This document shows positions 47,542-60,033 of a stretch of DNA of 64,000 nucleotides, piece by piece. The position numbers were made by a program, and so were the translations under genes. Numbering within the stretch: position 1 is the first letter of the stretch; each line of letters opens with the position of its first letter. The stretch comes from Coniella vitis (taxonomy: Eukaryota; Ascomycota; Sordariomycetes; Diaporthales; Schizoparmaceae), in assembly GCA_011317545.1 (NCBI GenBank), contig WUJK01000012.1:1129001-1193000 (forward strand), written 5' to 3'. The notes beneath the pieces are model-generated. The model worked only from the letters and a program-made list of their open reading frames with translations. It was not told where the DNA came from and did no database searches.

Positions 47542-47832
47542 TATTAGGAGGTGGGTTATTATAAGGTAATAAAGTATAATATAAACAACGAGTTCTTAGC
47601 GTAAAAGCAGTTATATTATATAGAAGACGCTATAATAATAGTATTCGTTAATAGAAACTAAACCTAAAGAGAAATCCCCTCTCTATTTACTAGTTTCCGA
47701 AGCTTCCGACGACTCTTTATATCTTTGAGATTCTATAGCTGCCTGCCGAGAGCTGCCGGCAGGCCCTTATTCCAAGCCGCAGAGACTGCGTTACCGCTGC
47801 GCTTTCCTAGCGTTTAGAGTAGGGTTCTAATA
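47542..47832 (-). repeat. Element C right LTR (291 bp)
   Basis: Direct repeat of 43162-43452, same length, differing mainly by transitions; followed by the GATAT duplication. Confidence 0.92.
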
Positions 47833-50187
47833 GATATTTCGAATATCTTATTATACTATTCGGATTTATTAACGCTTTAGTATTATTTTAGGAAATAATA
47901 AACTTTATCCTATACGAATACCTCGATTATTTTATAATCGTCTACCTAGACGATATTCTTATCTATTTAAAGATATTCGAGGAATATTAGAAGTATATTA
48001 CGATAATCCTATAGATTCTCTAAAATAATAAGATTTTAATAGAACTTACTAAATATAATTAAAATATTTAGAAAGTTAACTACCTTAGTTATATTATTAT
48101 CCTAAAGTATATACGAATATAGAAAGATAAAGTATAAGTAATTAGGGATTAGCTTATACCTTAGAACGTTAGGAATATTAGAGCTTTCTTAAGCTATACT
48201 AACTTTTACTAATAATTTATTAAGAATTATAATAGTATTATAATACTATTTATAGAATTTATAAAGAAGGATATTACCTTTAATTAGAACGAATAGGTAT
48301 AGAAAGCCTTTAGCGTAATTAGAGATATAGTTATATTAAAACTAATCCTAATCGAAGTAGATTAAAATAAAGTTTTCGAAATCGAGATAAATATATTAGA
48401 TTATATACTCGGTAGATAATTCGGATAATAAAACGATAAAGGATAGCTACGGATAGTTAATAACTTTAGTAAAAACCTAAACGGATTAGAACTTAATTAT
48501 AAAACGCCCGATTAAGAACTTATAATAATAATAGAAGCCTTTAAGGAATAATAATATTATCTTATCGGCGTAAAATAGTAAATCCTTATATATATAGATT
48601 ATAAAAACCTTTAGATATTTACCTCGATAAAGTAGCTTAATAAACGATAAATTAGATAATACGAATTTCTATCGGAATTCGACTTTAAAATTATCTACTA
48701 TAAGGGTAAAGAAAACGAACGAATAAACGCTCTTAATAGACGATTAAACCTTAAAGATAATAATAATAAAAACTAAGATATTATAATAATCTTTAAGGAA
48801 GATTCGGAAGGTAACCTTATTATATTATCTATTACTAAGGAAACTTAACGTAATACTATATATCGAAGGAGAAATACCTAACCTCGATAGTATAATAATA
48901 TTAGAATAAAACGATTATATTAAAAGTATTTATAATATACTAGTATATAAATACTAAGGAATTAGAGTAACCTATAAAAGGATCTAATATTATTAGAATC
49001 TACTAAACCTTAAAAAACAAGTTATAGATATCGTTAATAACTATAATATATATAAACGGAATAAGATAGAATAGTATAAACCTTACGGATTATTATAACT
49101 CTTACTAATACCTATAACTATTTAGTTATCTATTAGTTTAAACTTTATTATTAAGCTACCTCTCTTATAAGAACCCTTAACTAAAGTATAGTATAATAAT
49201 ATCTTAGTAGTAGTTTATAGATTAAATAAGTATATATACTTCCTATTATATAAAGAAAGTAATACTATAGAAGAACTTATATATATATTCCTCCGTATTA
49301 TTATCGCTAATTACGGAATACCTTAGGAAATTATATTAGATAGAGATAGAAAATTTATATTAAAATTCTAGATCTTACTTACTAAATACCTCGGAATAAT
49401 ATAATGTATATCTATAGTATTTTATCCTTAGATAGACGGATAGATAGAATATATTAACTAGATTATAGAATAATACCTACGATATTATATTAACTACGAA
49501 TAAGATAATTAGGTTAAACTCCTACTAATAATATAGTTCGCCTATAATAGTATAGATATAACGAGTATAGGAAAATTATTATTCTTCTTACTCTACGGAT
49601 ATAACCCTATAATATACTACGAAATATTATTAGGTAGAAATATAGAAACGGTAGATTAATATACTAAAAGAATTAGGTAATTATATAAAAATACTAGATA
49701 TATACTTTAAGATATTAAGGAATAAATAATAAAATATACTAATTAGAAAAAGATTAAAGAATTAATCCTATAAAAGGGAGATAAAGTCTACCTTAATTAT
49801 AAAAATATTAAAACTATTAAACCTAATAATAAACTCGATTATAAGAAACTTAGACCCTATAAGATTATATAATAAATTTCCTTAGTTAATTATAAACTCG
49901 AGATTCTATATATATATTTATACCTAATCTTTTATATTTTATTCCTCGAACTAATATTAATAGATATAGAACTCTTATATAATATAGATATTATCGAACT
50001 AGAATAAGTATAATATAAAGTTAAATAAATTCTCGACTTATATAAATACGGATACGGAAAATAATACCTTATTAAATAGAAAAATTACGATAATTCGGAA
50101 AATACTTAGGAACTACTAAAAGATATATACCTAGACCTTATTAAAGAATACGAAAATAAAAAGTTATTATAGTTTTAGATAGAGAAG

Positions 50188-50260
50188 GTAATATAAGGAA
50201 TCGAACCCCGGACCTCTTAATAAGAAACTAGGAACTTTAACTATTAAGCTATAAGATTAC
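50188..50260 (-). other. tRNA-like sequence (degenerate) in element B
   Basis: On the minus strand it has TAGCTTAATAGTTA (A-box after RIP), CCTAG-TTTCTTA (anticodon arm, loop triplet TCT) and an exact B-box GGTTCGATTCC. The outer bases GTAATCT and ATATTAC can pair 6 of 7. It lies just after the chromodomain, antisense to pol, at the same place as in element A. Confidence 0.55.
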
Positions 50261-50339
50261 TTATATCTTTAATTATAATAGCTACCTATAAAAATAACTA
50301 AACCTTTTATTAAAGATTAAAAACCTTTAATATATAGAG

Positions 50340-51060
50340 AATCTAAGTTAAATCCTAACTAATTAATCGTAGCGTTAGGCGTTACTAATATATTCTAATC
50401 CGTACCCTTAAATAAAGGATCCTATATAGATAATATAGCCTCCTTAAACGAAATAGCTTAAATAGTCTCGGTAATACGCTCCTATTCTTCCTCCTTTAAC
50501 CTAATATTTATTAGCTTTACGCTCTTCTCTTATAGAAACCTATACTATTTCTTTAAGTATATTAAGTAAATAAGAAATTTATTTAAATAAGCTTAAGCTT
50601 TAACTTAAAGCTTAGCTAGCTCCTCTTAATATTTTAATATCCGCTCCTCTTCCTTTAACTTATAATTATTAAGCCGAAAGAGCTTATTAGTAATCCGGGA
50701 TATTATTAACGGTTAGTATAATATATAAGTAACTTAGGAAGAAATTATACCTATAAAAAGATATCGGAATATAATACCTATTATAAGAACGATTATATCT
50801 CGTATACTATATATAACTCTTAACTCTATTAACTATCTTATATATTAAGCCCTCCTTAAAATAGAAAGAATAGGGTATAACTTTAAAGCTATTAGTTTTA
50901 ATATAATAAAAATATTCGATATAGGTAAGATACTTTTTAGATAAAGACGAAGATTTAGAATTCGTATAATACGATTTTATAATTCTTAACGATATAATAA
51001 ATTAGGAAGGTATAATCTAAAGTAAGAATATTAGGTAGGATTACTTACGGAAATACTATA
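50340..51060 (-). pseudogene. Antisense accessory ORF remnant in element B
   Basis: Counterpart of 32,200-32,930 in element A, opposite to pol and between chromodomain and 3' LTR. The minus-strand reading gives the same order: a basic Ser/Lys stretch, a damaged Cys motif, then a Glu/Lys coiled coil. Both copies are RIPed, but the protein-like pattern is shared. Confidence 0.58.
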
Positions 51061-51096
51061 AGTTTTTAGGGATAAAAACCGATAGAAGGGAGATAA

Positions 51097-51565
51097 TATT
51101 ATAACCTACGATTATATAGGTTATAGGAATAAGCTAGTATAACTATATACTAATAAATCGGAACCTTAACGGACCGATAGGGATCTCTTATATAAGAATA
51201 TAAAGTAATATAATTAGGGTTAGGGTCTAAAGTATTATATTAGATTATTAGAGATTATTACTACTTACTAGAATATTAGTAAATACTAATAAGTACTAAT
51301 AAGTATTAATAAGTTATATATTAATAAATAGAATAACGGAAGGATATAAGGACGATAGATTTCCTAGCTATTAGATAGTTTTCCTTATAATCTTTAGTTA
51401 TAAATCTAAGTATTATTTTATATAATAGGGTAATCCCTCTTAATTATTTATAGCACTTAATATTACTCGATAACGTACGAAGATTTAAAGGTAATACTTC
51501 CCTACCTGCTAATATATAACTTATAGGTACTTCCAGAATCAAGGATTCAAGTAAAGATTATTATA
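51097..51565 (+). repeat. Element B 3' LTR (469 bp)
   Basis: Starts TATTATAACC after the purine tract and ends ATTATTATA. It aligns to the split 5' LTR with many CpA-to-TpA changes. Confidence 0.9.
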
Positions 51566-52299
51566 GTATACTTATAGCGTATATACCGATTACTCCTTCC
51601 TTACTTATATTCTATTAACTTTATACTAGCGCTATAGCTATAAACTTATATACTACTAAGCGATAATACTAGAGGATATTACTAACCTATTAATAAAGCT
51701 TATAAAAGGGGGTAGTAAGGGTAAGGGCTTAATTAATATTAAAGCGAAGCGTAGCGTTAATAACGATCCTTATTCTAATAAAATTAAGGAGAGTAATTCT
51801 AATAATAAGGAGGAGGTAAACGAGGATAAGTAGGTAGCTATATTTACGCGTATTTTATATATAGTTTTCTTTTTATTCGTAGTATTTAATTTCCCCGCTC
51901 TTCTTTTCTATAACTTTAGGCTATTATAACTCGTAGTATTATTATAATATTACTCGAACTCCTTAAGAGTAGCTATATCTTTAAATTCGGATAATAGCTA
52001 TTAATCTAGCTAATCCTATCCGATTTATTTAACTAGGACTTTACGTTATAATATTCTATCCGTTCTCGTATAGCTTCTATATAGCTTATTATATACTCTA
52101 ATAATACTCTCTACTTAATACTTAGGTTCCTCTCCTTCTTTAACTATAATAGGGTTAAGCCGGTATTCTCTTTATACTTATAATAGGAGCGGGTCTTATA
52201 TAGCTCGGATTAGGAGATTTATATAGAAATAAGGGTAAATACCCGGCGGGATATCTAGTTCTACTATATAAGGGCTAATAATATATATTACGGTATAAA

Positions 52300-52540
52300 T
52301 ATTAGGGTTTTAGTAGGTAAAGTAATAGGATATAAGAAAGTATCTAATAAGCAGGATCTTAATAGTATTTAAGATATATTTCTAAATAAGGTTATATTTA
52401 GGAATTAAACTAAACTTAGTTCCTTCCTTTTTCCTTTTAGTATTCTAGTTTTCGTTTATAACTATAAATATAATTAACTCTATAGGGTTCCCATTACTTT
52501 TAAGTAATAGGTAAGCAAGTTTCTAGCTTAAACTCTAATA
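52300..52540 (-). repeat. Element D 3' LTR (241 bp)
   Basis: Direct repeat of 59563-59803, equal in length and mostly differing by C/T and G/A. Confidence 0.9.
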
Positions 52541-52999
52541 ATATCCCCCTTCTTATAAGCTTTATCCTCGAAGCTATTAATTATTAGAAGATATCCTTCC
52601 TATTAGTAATAATAATCTAGGTTAAAGTACTCTATATAATAATTCGTTACGTTTAAGCAGATTATCTATAATTAAGTTATAGGTTATATATTTAAGACCT
52701 AATTTTCTTTTATTAGTATTATAATATAGTAGCTATACTATTATTCTAAAAACAGCTTATTATTATTAAATATTAATATTAGAAATAATATAGTATATTA
52801 TACGTTAAAGTATCTTTATTATTACTTTATTATCTTTATTACTATATTATTATTATCGTATTATTATTAAAGGGTTTTAAGGTATCGTTAGTAATACCGT
52901 AGTTATAATAGAATAATAGTAATAATAATAGAATAATAATAGTAATAAAAGAGTAATAAATAAGAATAGTTTACGCTAAGGATAATAGTAATAATAAAA

Positions 53000-54300
53000 G
53001 AATAATAATAATAGTAAAAATAGTAGTAATAGTAGTAAATAGGTAAGGTATACGGGCTACCTAATTATTACGATAGCTTTACCTCTATAACTATAAAGCT
53101 ATTCTTTTTTCTCTATTAATTTACTTTTCTTTCCTTTTCTTTCTTCTTTTAAATTAAACTTTTAAATATTTTATTAATATTTCCTTTTAATCTCCCTTTA
53201 TTATACGCTTTATCTTCCCTATTAAAAAGTAGTTCTATTACGCTTATTATTTTACTCCTTTCCTATATTTTTATAGCTAGTACGTAATACTAATACTTTA
53301 TTATAGTAGTTATAATATTTATTAATTAGAGAAATAAAAATACCTCCTAAACGCCCTACTAATAATAATAGTAATTAGTAAGTATTCTTTATATTTATCT
53401 TACGTTAAAATACCGTTAATTATACGCTTAGGTCTAGTAAATATACTAAAATTGCTATAATAATTAATAATAATAATAGCTCTCCGGCCCCCGCTTAACC
53501 TATTACTAAATAATATACGTATTACGTTTACGCTATAGCTAAGAAGCCGAATTATATTTATAAGCCCTATCCTTATAAGTAGCTTCTTCCTTATATATTT
53601 AGCTAATATTAATAGTATTAGGTATTAGTACTAAGTATAAATATTATACTAAAAATAACTAGCCTTATTATTATATAAATATAATTATCCGAATCTATTA
53701 TTTTATAAGAAGTATATTAATAAGCAACTAAATAGATACCTTTTACCGTTTATATAATTATATTATCTTAATATTCCTTTACTACCGATTAGTTAAAAGA
53801 GGCTATTTCGAAGATTCCTCGTACTTAATCCTATCTATTTACTACTAATAAGGATAATAGTAGTAGTAAAAGTATTACGAATTCGTAGGGTAATACTAGC
53901 CTTACCGTTATTATTAGTAGTAATAGTAATACTAAATAGCTTACTATTACTCGCGATATAATATCGCTACTTACTCGCGGGGTTAATATATTAGAACGAT
54001 TAGCTAATATTAGAGAACGGTTCGCTAAGGTTACTAATACCTATAATAATAATAAAGAAGGTAATAATAATAATAATAATAGTAATAATAATAGTAATAA
54101 TAGCGATAGCGGTATTAACGTATAGGGTAAAGGCGGCGATAACGGTAGTAATAGCGGTAATAGTAGTAATAGCGATAATAGTAATAATAGCGGTAATAGT
54201 AATACTTAGGTTATTACTATTAGCTATAACTAGTAAGTATATATTAAGCTGCTTAATCGTTACGATATCGTATAGTTTACGTTAGTTAATTACTTAAACT
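53000..54300 (+). pseudogene. Antisense Cys-motif / Asn-Ser-rich region in element D
   Basis: Lies between integrase and 3' LTR, opposite to pol. The plus strand has a proline/basic stretch near 53,490-53,600 and then, at 54,030-54,215, a run of AAT/AGT/AGC/GGT triplets that would encode Asn/Ser/Gly repeats. Element C has a related region. Stops are frequent and the product is unknown. Confidence 0.45.
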
Positions 54301-54699
54301 AATCTTAATTTCTTTTTTCTTTTTATAATTTTCGGTTTAGCTATTAATTATATTTTATATTTTTAAATTATATCTCTATTATTAATATATTAACGCGGCT
54401 CCTATATATCGTTTTCGCTATTATAACCCTTTTATCGAATAAGGAATTACCGTTATCTTTTCGGACCTTAATACGTTAGGATAGCTTCGACTTTAAAATA
54501 TTCTTTACCTTTAATATTAATCTTAGGTTATAGCTTAGGATTATCGCCTTCTCTACTATTAAACTACCTTAACGTAGAGATATAAAAAATATTATAAACT
54601 TTATAAGCTTTTAATAGCTCTAATCGGTATACTAATCCGTATACTCTAACTACCTTTAATACTCGAAATAGACTAAGGTATTTATCTACTAGCTTTATT

Positions 54700-57600
54700 A
54701 ATAAATAGCGTTATTATAAGTTCTTTACTAAGATTAAGACTAGTTAGTTAGGTATAAATCTTTTATCTATATACTTTATATTATACTATTTAGTATAATT
54801 AGCTTAAATATTACGTAAATATTACTTTATAATAGCGCGTTCCTCTAATAAGGCTATTATTCTTTCTATAATAGCTAATACTATTATTTTTAGATCGCTA
54901 GGATAATTAGAAGGTAGGTATAGATTATACCCTATTAAAGTATAAATAGGTAATAAAGAAGTTAATAAATATAATATATTATTATAAGTAAATTAAGCTA
55001 TAGGTAAATACTACGCTTAATCTGCTTATTTAATATCGTAATATATATATAAATAGAGTTCTAATATTTAATTTAAGTATTCTATTTAACTATCTATTTA
55101 TAGGTATAATACGGTATTAAAACGCCGCTTTATCGCTAAATAATAGTAGAAGGAACTCTAAAAGGTACTTATAAATAGGCTTCCTCTATCGGAAATAATT
55201 CTATTTAATATTCTAAAAAATTAAAATATATATCGTATAACTAAGTCTATAAATCCGTTATTTATAAGTCGAGTTATTATTAATATATATAGTCTATATT
55301 TTATATAGCGATCTACGATAACTAAAATTAAATTATAGGCTTTTCCGTTGCTTCCTATAGATATTAGTAACTTAATAATAAAATCTATTAAAACTTCCTA
55401 CTAAGGGCGGGTAAATACCGGTAACGCTATTAATAAGCTATAAGGATAATAAGTTATAGCTTTAGCTTATTAATAAACTATATAAGTATTAGTATATTAT
55501 TTTATATCCTTATATATAGAAGGCTAAAAATAGTAATAATTAAGTAGCTTATAAGATTTATTAAAGCCGAAATAGCCTATAATTATATTATTATAATATA
55601 CTAATAGTAATTCTCTTCGAAGTATAAGTACTTAAGGTATATAAAATTAATCCTTTATTATTAAGAGTTTATATCGAGTATTCTATACGTTTCTTATACG
55701 GATTCTATATACTTTCTATTTACTAGATATTATAAATAGATCGTTCTATTATATATTTTTAACCTCGATATAAAGAGGTTTATCTAGCTATATAGCTATT
55801 ACCGTAATACGTTAAAGCTATATATACGGAAGGATAATAGGGTTATAAAGCCTATTTCTAAATAGGTAAACTATAGAACTAATATATAATTTAAGCTCGG
55901 ATTATATAATCTAATAACTTCGCTTAGAGGTCTTTAATCTCTATCCGAGAGTATATATTATTAAAAAGTAAGCTCTCTATCCTATATACTTTACCGCTAC
56001 TTTTAAATAATTTAGTAACCTATACGGGATAAAATTCCTAAATCTAATCTTATAAATACTACCTCCTCTATCTAATAACGAGATAGTATTACTTAATTTA
56101 TCTAAAATATATTCTAAGATTATATATTCGTAGCTTATCTATAAATAAGAAGTTACTAATCCTATAGTAAACTACCCCTCTTTAATACTCGGTTTATTAT
56201 TTCGGTAAATCCGTTTTAATTATATTAGGTCTTTAGATACCTATATAATAAAATCGCAGGGTATATATAGCTCCTTATTAGCTTTCGCGCTATTATAATA
56301 ATTAGGACGCTATAATAATCTATCTATAGGATTTAATTAACTAGGTTAATAAATAATAGTAAAGTTATAATTATTTAATAGCTATAGCTATTATATTTAC
56401 CTTATTAATAATCGTCTTTTTATTTCCTAAAAACTCTAATTTAAGTAATTAGTCTTAATAATAACTAGGGTTTATATATATAAGAGGTATTAATACTAAT
56501 TTAATATAGCGTTAATAATAATAAATAGTTCCTAATCTCCTATATTATAACGCGCTTTAACTAGAGTTAACTTTTTAGAACGAAAAGTAATTAGATACTA
56601 AACTATATTAAATAACTATAATAAAATAGCTCTAATAGCTTACTAAGATATATCTATTTCTATATATATTAGTAAAGTAGGATTAAAATAGTATAATAAT
56701 AGAGCGATAGTAAAACGAGTATATAACGTTCGGAATATAAGATACTATCGGAAATTAAGAATAAAAGTACTAATATACTTACTATATAAAAGCTATATTA
56801 AAGGTATAGTAATATAAGAATAATTCCGAATAAAACGCCTATAAAAACTAGTAAAACCTAAGAATACTTAGATATCTTTAATATATATAGGCTTAAGCTA
56901 TTACTTAATAGTAGCGATTTTACTATATTCTATACTAATTCCCTTAGGAGTAATAATAAAACCTAGAAATTTAACTTTTAATATATTAAATTTATATTTT
57001 TTAAGGTTAATATATAACTTCTACTTATATAATCGCTTAAATACTCTATAAATATCTTATATATATATTACGGGGTCCTTATTAAAAATTAAAATATTAT
57101 CGAGATAGATAATATAAATAATATTAATAAGCTTAATTAAAACTCGATTAATATAAGATTAAAAAGTTATAGAAGAATTAGTTAAACCTATTAGTAAAAT
57201 AAAGTATTTAAAATACCCGTATTTAGTACGAAAAGCCGTCTTCTATTTATTATCTTCCTTAATTCGTATATAGTAATAAGTATCTTTTAAGTTAAGCTTA
57301 GTATAAATAGTAATATATAATAATTAGTTTAAAACTTCTAAAATTAAGGGTAAAGGTATACGATTCTTACGTATTAGCTTATTTAAAATACGATAATTAA
57401 TATAAAGGTATAACTCCCCGCCCTTTTTTAGTATAAAAATAATAGGAGCTCCTATAAGACTAATAGAATAACGAATAAAACCTCTAGCCTATATTTTCTA
57501 TAAATATTCCCTAAGACTTTCTAGCTCTAACGTAGTAAGTATATAAATAGGTCTCTATAAAGATATTACGCCCTTTTTTAGATTAATAGTATAATCTAAA

Positions 57601-59500
57601 ACTATTCGTATTAATAAAGGTACGTTAGGATCTATATATATAATATCTTTAAAATCTATATACTCGCTAGGTAAACTCGGGATAAGTTTTTTAACTTCCT
57701 TTTTAGATAGATATAAAGGAATAATAAGTATACTTTATATAGTAAATATTACGTATACTTTATATATTTCCTATATAGATATAGTAAGTACTAATTTAGA
57801 TATATATAATAGTTATCTCTAATACCTAATAGCCTAATTAATTTAAGGATTTATAGAAATAAGCTAGGGAAAACCTAATATAATTAGGAAGGATACTTTT
57901 TTAATAATAGAGAAGCGATAACGCTATATTCTCGTAACGCTTAAGGAATTAGTAATTAGTAAATCTAATAAAATAGAACTTAAAGTTTTTATTAATATAT
58001 TATTAAATATAATTAGTAGAATACTTAATCTAATATAAAGTTATAGGATTTATTCGAATAAGTTATATATAAGTAAGTTCTCCTTTATACCCGAGTTAAT
58101 AAGCGCTTTTTTTTCTATAAATTATAATATTTTACTTAAAATTATACTAGCCTTTAGGATTAAATAAGGATAATCCTATTTAATATATCCCTAACTAGAA
58201 CTCTACGTTAAAGCTATATTATAGGTAATATTCGAAATTCGCTATAATTTTAGGTATACGATTATAGTATAGCCTATTATTTAATAAGTTCGATAATAAG
58301 CTTTAGGATATTTAGTAGAAGTATAATTATCCTCCTTATAAATATAGTAAATTCGCTATAGGTTCTATAAGTAAGTTACTTTTCGATAGCCTTATTAGTT
58401 ATAATTATAGCATCGAATACTATAATTACGAGTTAGGTATATTAATATAGCGGAATCGTTAGTATTACGCTTAAGGGGTAAAGATAAGTTAAGTAATAAT
58501 ATAGAAAGTAGCGAATTCTTAATAGCTTTTTTAGGATAATAGGTTATAATATAACTAAACTCCCTATATATAAAGTAAATCCTATATTCTTACGGAGTTT
58601 ATATAGGTTAAGGTTAAGTATCTTTTTATATTAATTCGAATCGTTATACTAAACTAATAGTATACTCCTATTTATATAGTAATATTACTTAAAAGCCGAG
58701 TATAATCTATAACTTAAGGTATAGCCGAGTAATAAAGGCTATAATATAAGCTAATCCTTCTAAAGGAGCTAGATTATCTAATTTAATTTTATTAAAACGT
58801 TATATAAAATCCGTAACTACTTTATCTTAGCCTTATATAAGTTATAAAAGCTTCGAAGATATAGTAAGTATATAAGTCTTAGGATTAGAGTATTATTTCT
58901 CGAGAAATTCTAAAAGATTAGGTAGGGATATTTTCGCCTTACTATTTTCCCTATATTAATATATAAGATAATTAACCTAATAGCGTTTTATATTATCTTT
59001 TAAATAACCGGTAGTATAATAAGATTTATAATCTTCGTTAATAATACTATATATCTTAAATCGATATATAAGGTTAAATTTAAAAGCTTAAAATTCTATT
59101 AGACTAATTCCTTTATATATTAGATTCGGTATACTATATAAAAGGGTAAGAGATATAATATTAATAATACTTTCCGATTAAGAGATAGATAAAGAATTAT
59201 TAGATCTAGAAAGAGTAGGTATAGCTTTACTTATAAGTAATAAATTACTATATAAAAGCATTATAAATAAGGAAGAAACCTTATAATTAGCTAGTAATAA
59301 GTAGATATAATCGGAGGATTTATTTCTTTATACTAAGCGTATACGTTTAGTATATAAACGCTACTTAATATCTTAGAGGTATAATAATATATTTACTTTA
59401 GCCTCTTTATAAAGGCGTTATTTAGTTATAATAGCTATATTTAGAGATTCTAAGGAAATTCGCTATATTAGCGTAGTATTAGCGCGACTAATACGAGAAA
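54700..59500 (-). pseudogene. Element D gag-pol remnant (Gypsy)
   Basis: The minus-strand reading shows a damaged zinc knuckle near 58,400 and an aspartic-protease-like ALINSG near 58,100. Reverse transcriptase is about 57,480-56,880 with LPLI, KTAFRTKYGYF and the active site YLDNIL at 57,113-57,091. RNase H follows, then integrase about 55,500-55,200 with PVFTRP and SNGKAYNLILVIVDRY. Stops interrupt all frames. Confidence 0.8.
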
Positions 59501-59562
59501 AGCGTTATATAGATAGTATTCTTATTTTTACCGGTTTATACCCTTAGAAAAGAAGTTTAGAA

Positions 59563-59803
59563 TATTAGAGTTTTAATAGGTAAAGTAATAGGATATAAGA
59601 AAGTATCTAATAAATAGGATTTTAGCAGTATTTAAGATATATTTTTAAATAAGATTATATTTAGGAATTAAACTAAACTTAGTTCCTTCCTTTTTCCTTT
59701 TAGTATTCTAGTTTTCGTTTATAACTATAAATATAATTAACTTTATAGGGTTTCCGTTACTTTTAAGCAATAAGTAAGCAAGTTTCTAGCTTAAACTCTA
59801 ATA
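59563..59803 (-). repeat. Element D 5' LTR (241 bp)
   Basis: Right-hand copy of the 241-base LTR. Confidence 0.9.
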
Positions 59804-60033
59804 ATATACTTCTTATATAGCTAGGCTAACTTTTTTAAAGGGCGGTCGGTAGTAATATTTTATAGGGAGAGCTATACCTTATTACTTTTAATAAGCCGTT
59901 CTATAGCTACTTATAACTTATTTATAAATTCTTCTATTCGTTACTATATAATTACTATTATAGCTTAAGTAAAAGTAATTATATCTTTAAGCTATTAAAC
60001 GAAGTTCTCGGCTTAAACCCTAGGCGCTTACGC

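Larger units (their letters stand above)
43162..47832 (-). mobile_element. Element C: LTR retrotransposon inserted in B, probably non-autonomous
   Basis: 4,671 bases with two 291-base LTRs and a perfect duplication GATAT at 43157-43161 and 47833-47837, placed inside the reverse transcriptase of B. Next to the left LTR, the complement of a purine tract (AAGGGGAAGAG on the minus strand) indicates minus orientation. Bases just inside the left LTR (TCCTCGAAG..) and around 46,490 match element D, so C and D are related. I could not find a reverse-transcriptase active site in its 4.1-kb interior, and 322 bases of that is a later insert. It therefore looks like a deletion derivative mobilised by a D-like element. 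Confidence 0.8.
39900..50170 (+). pseudogene. Element B gag-pol remnant (Gypsy, chromovirus type), split by element C
   Basis: A plus-strand reading shows an eroded gag zinc knuckle at about 40,652-40,700, with YFNYNKKGYF where Cys and His would be expected. Reverse transcriptase starts near 42,850 and is cut at 43,161. It resumes at 47,838 with EYLDYFIIVYLDDILIY (active site 47943-47963). RNase H lies about 48,440-48,620 and integrase about 48,950-49,700. A chromodomain at about 50,040-50,165 shows GYGK, YLIK and KNYDNSENT. Trp codons are now TAG. The chromodomain places it in the chromovirus branch, whose integrases target H3K9-methylated chromatin. Confidence 0.82.
31537..51565 (+). mobile_element. 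Element B: RIP-mutated chromodomain Gypsy retrotransposon (interrupted)
   Basis: A Gypsy element in plus orientation, split by two insertions. Its 5' LTR is 31537-31700 plus 39333-39636 (468 bases in total), the 3' LTR is 51097-51565 (469), and the purine tract AGAAGGGAGATAA abuts the 3' LTR. Removing element A (7.6 kb) and element C (4.7 kb) leaves about 7.7 kb, matching element A. The LTR starts TGTTATAACC on the left and TATTATAACC on the right, a TG-to-TA change. All frames are full of TAA/TAG. The flanking 5-mers (TCCAG left, GTATA right) do not match, so no target-site duplication remains, which suggests recombination or a rearranged end. Confidence 0.85.
52300..59803 (-). mobile_element. 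Element D: RIP-mutated Gypsy retrotransposon inserted in E
   Basis: 7,504 bases bounded by two direct 241-base LTRs (52300-52540 and 59563-59803). The LTR ends mirror each other (TATTAGRGTTT / AAACTCTAATA). Flanking 5-mers ATAAA and ATATA match at four of five positions, so the duplication is imperfect. The purine tract AAGGGGGATAT on the minus strand abuts the left LTR, so the element points left. Confidence 0.85.

Noticed and set aside
54040..54215. AAT/AGT triplet tract as a plain microsatellite or CRISPR-like array
   Set aside because: Units are irregular and lie in a protein-like antisense frame of a Gypsy element; no repeat-spacer structure.
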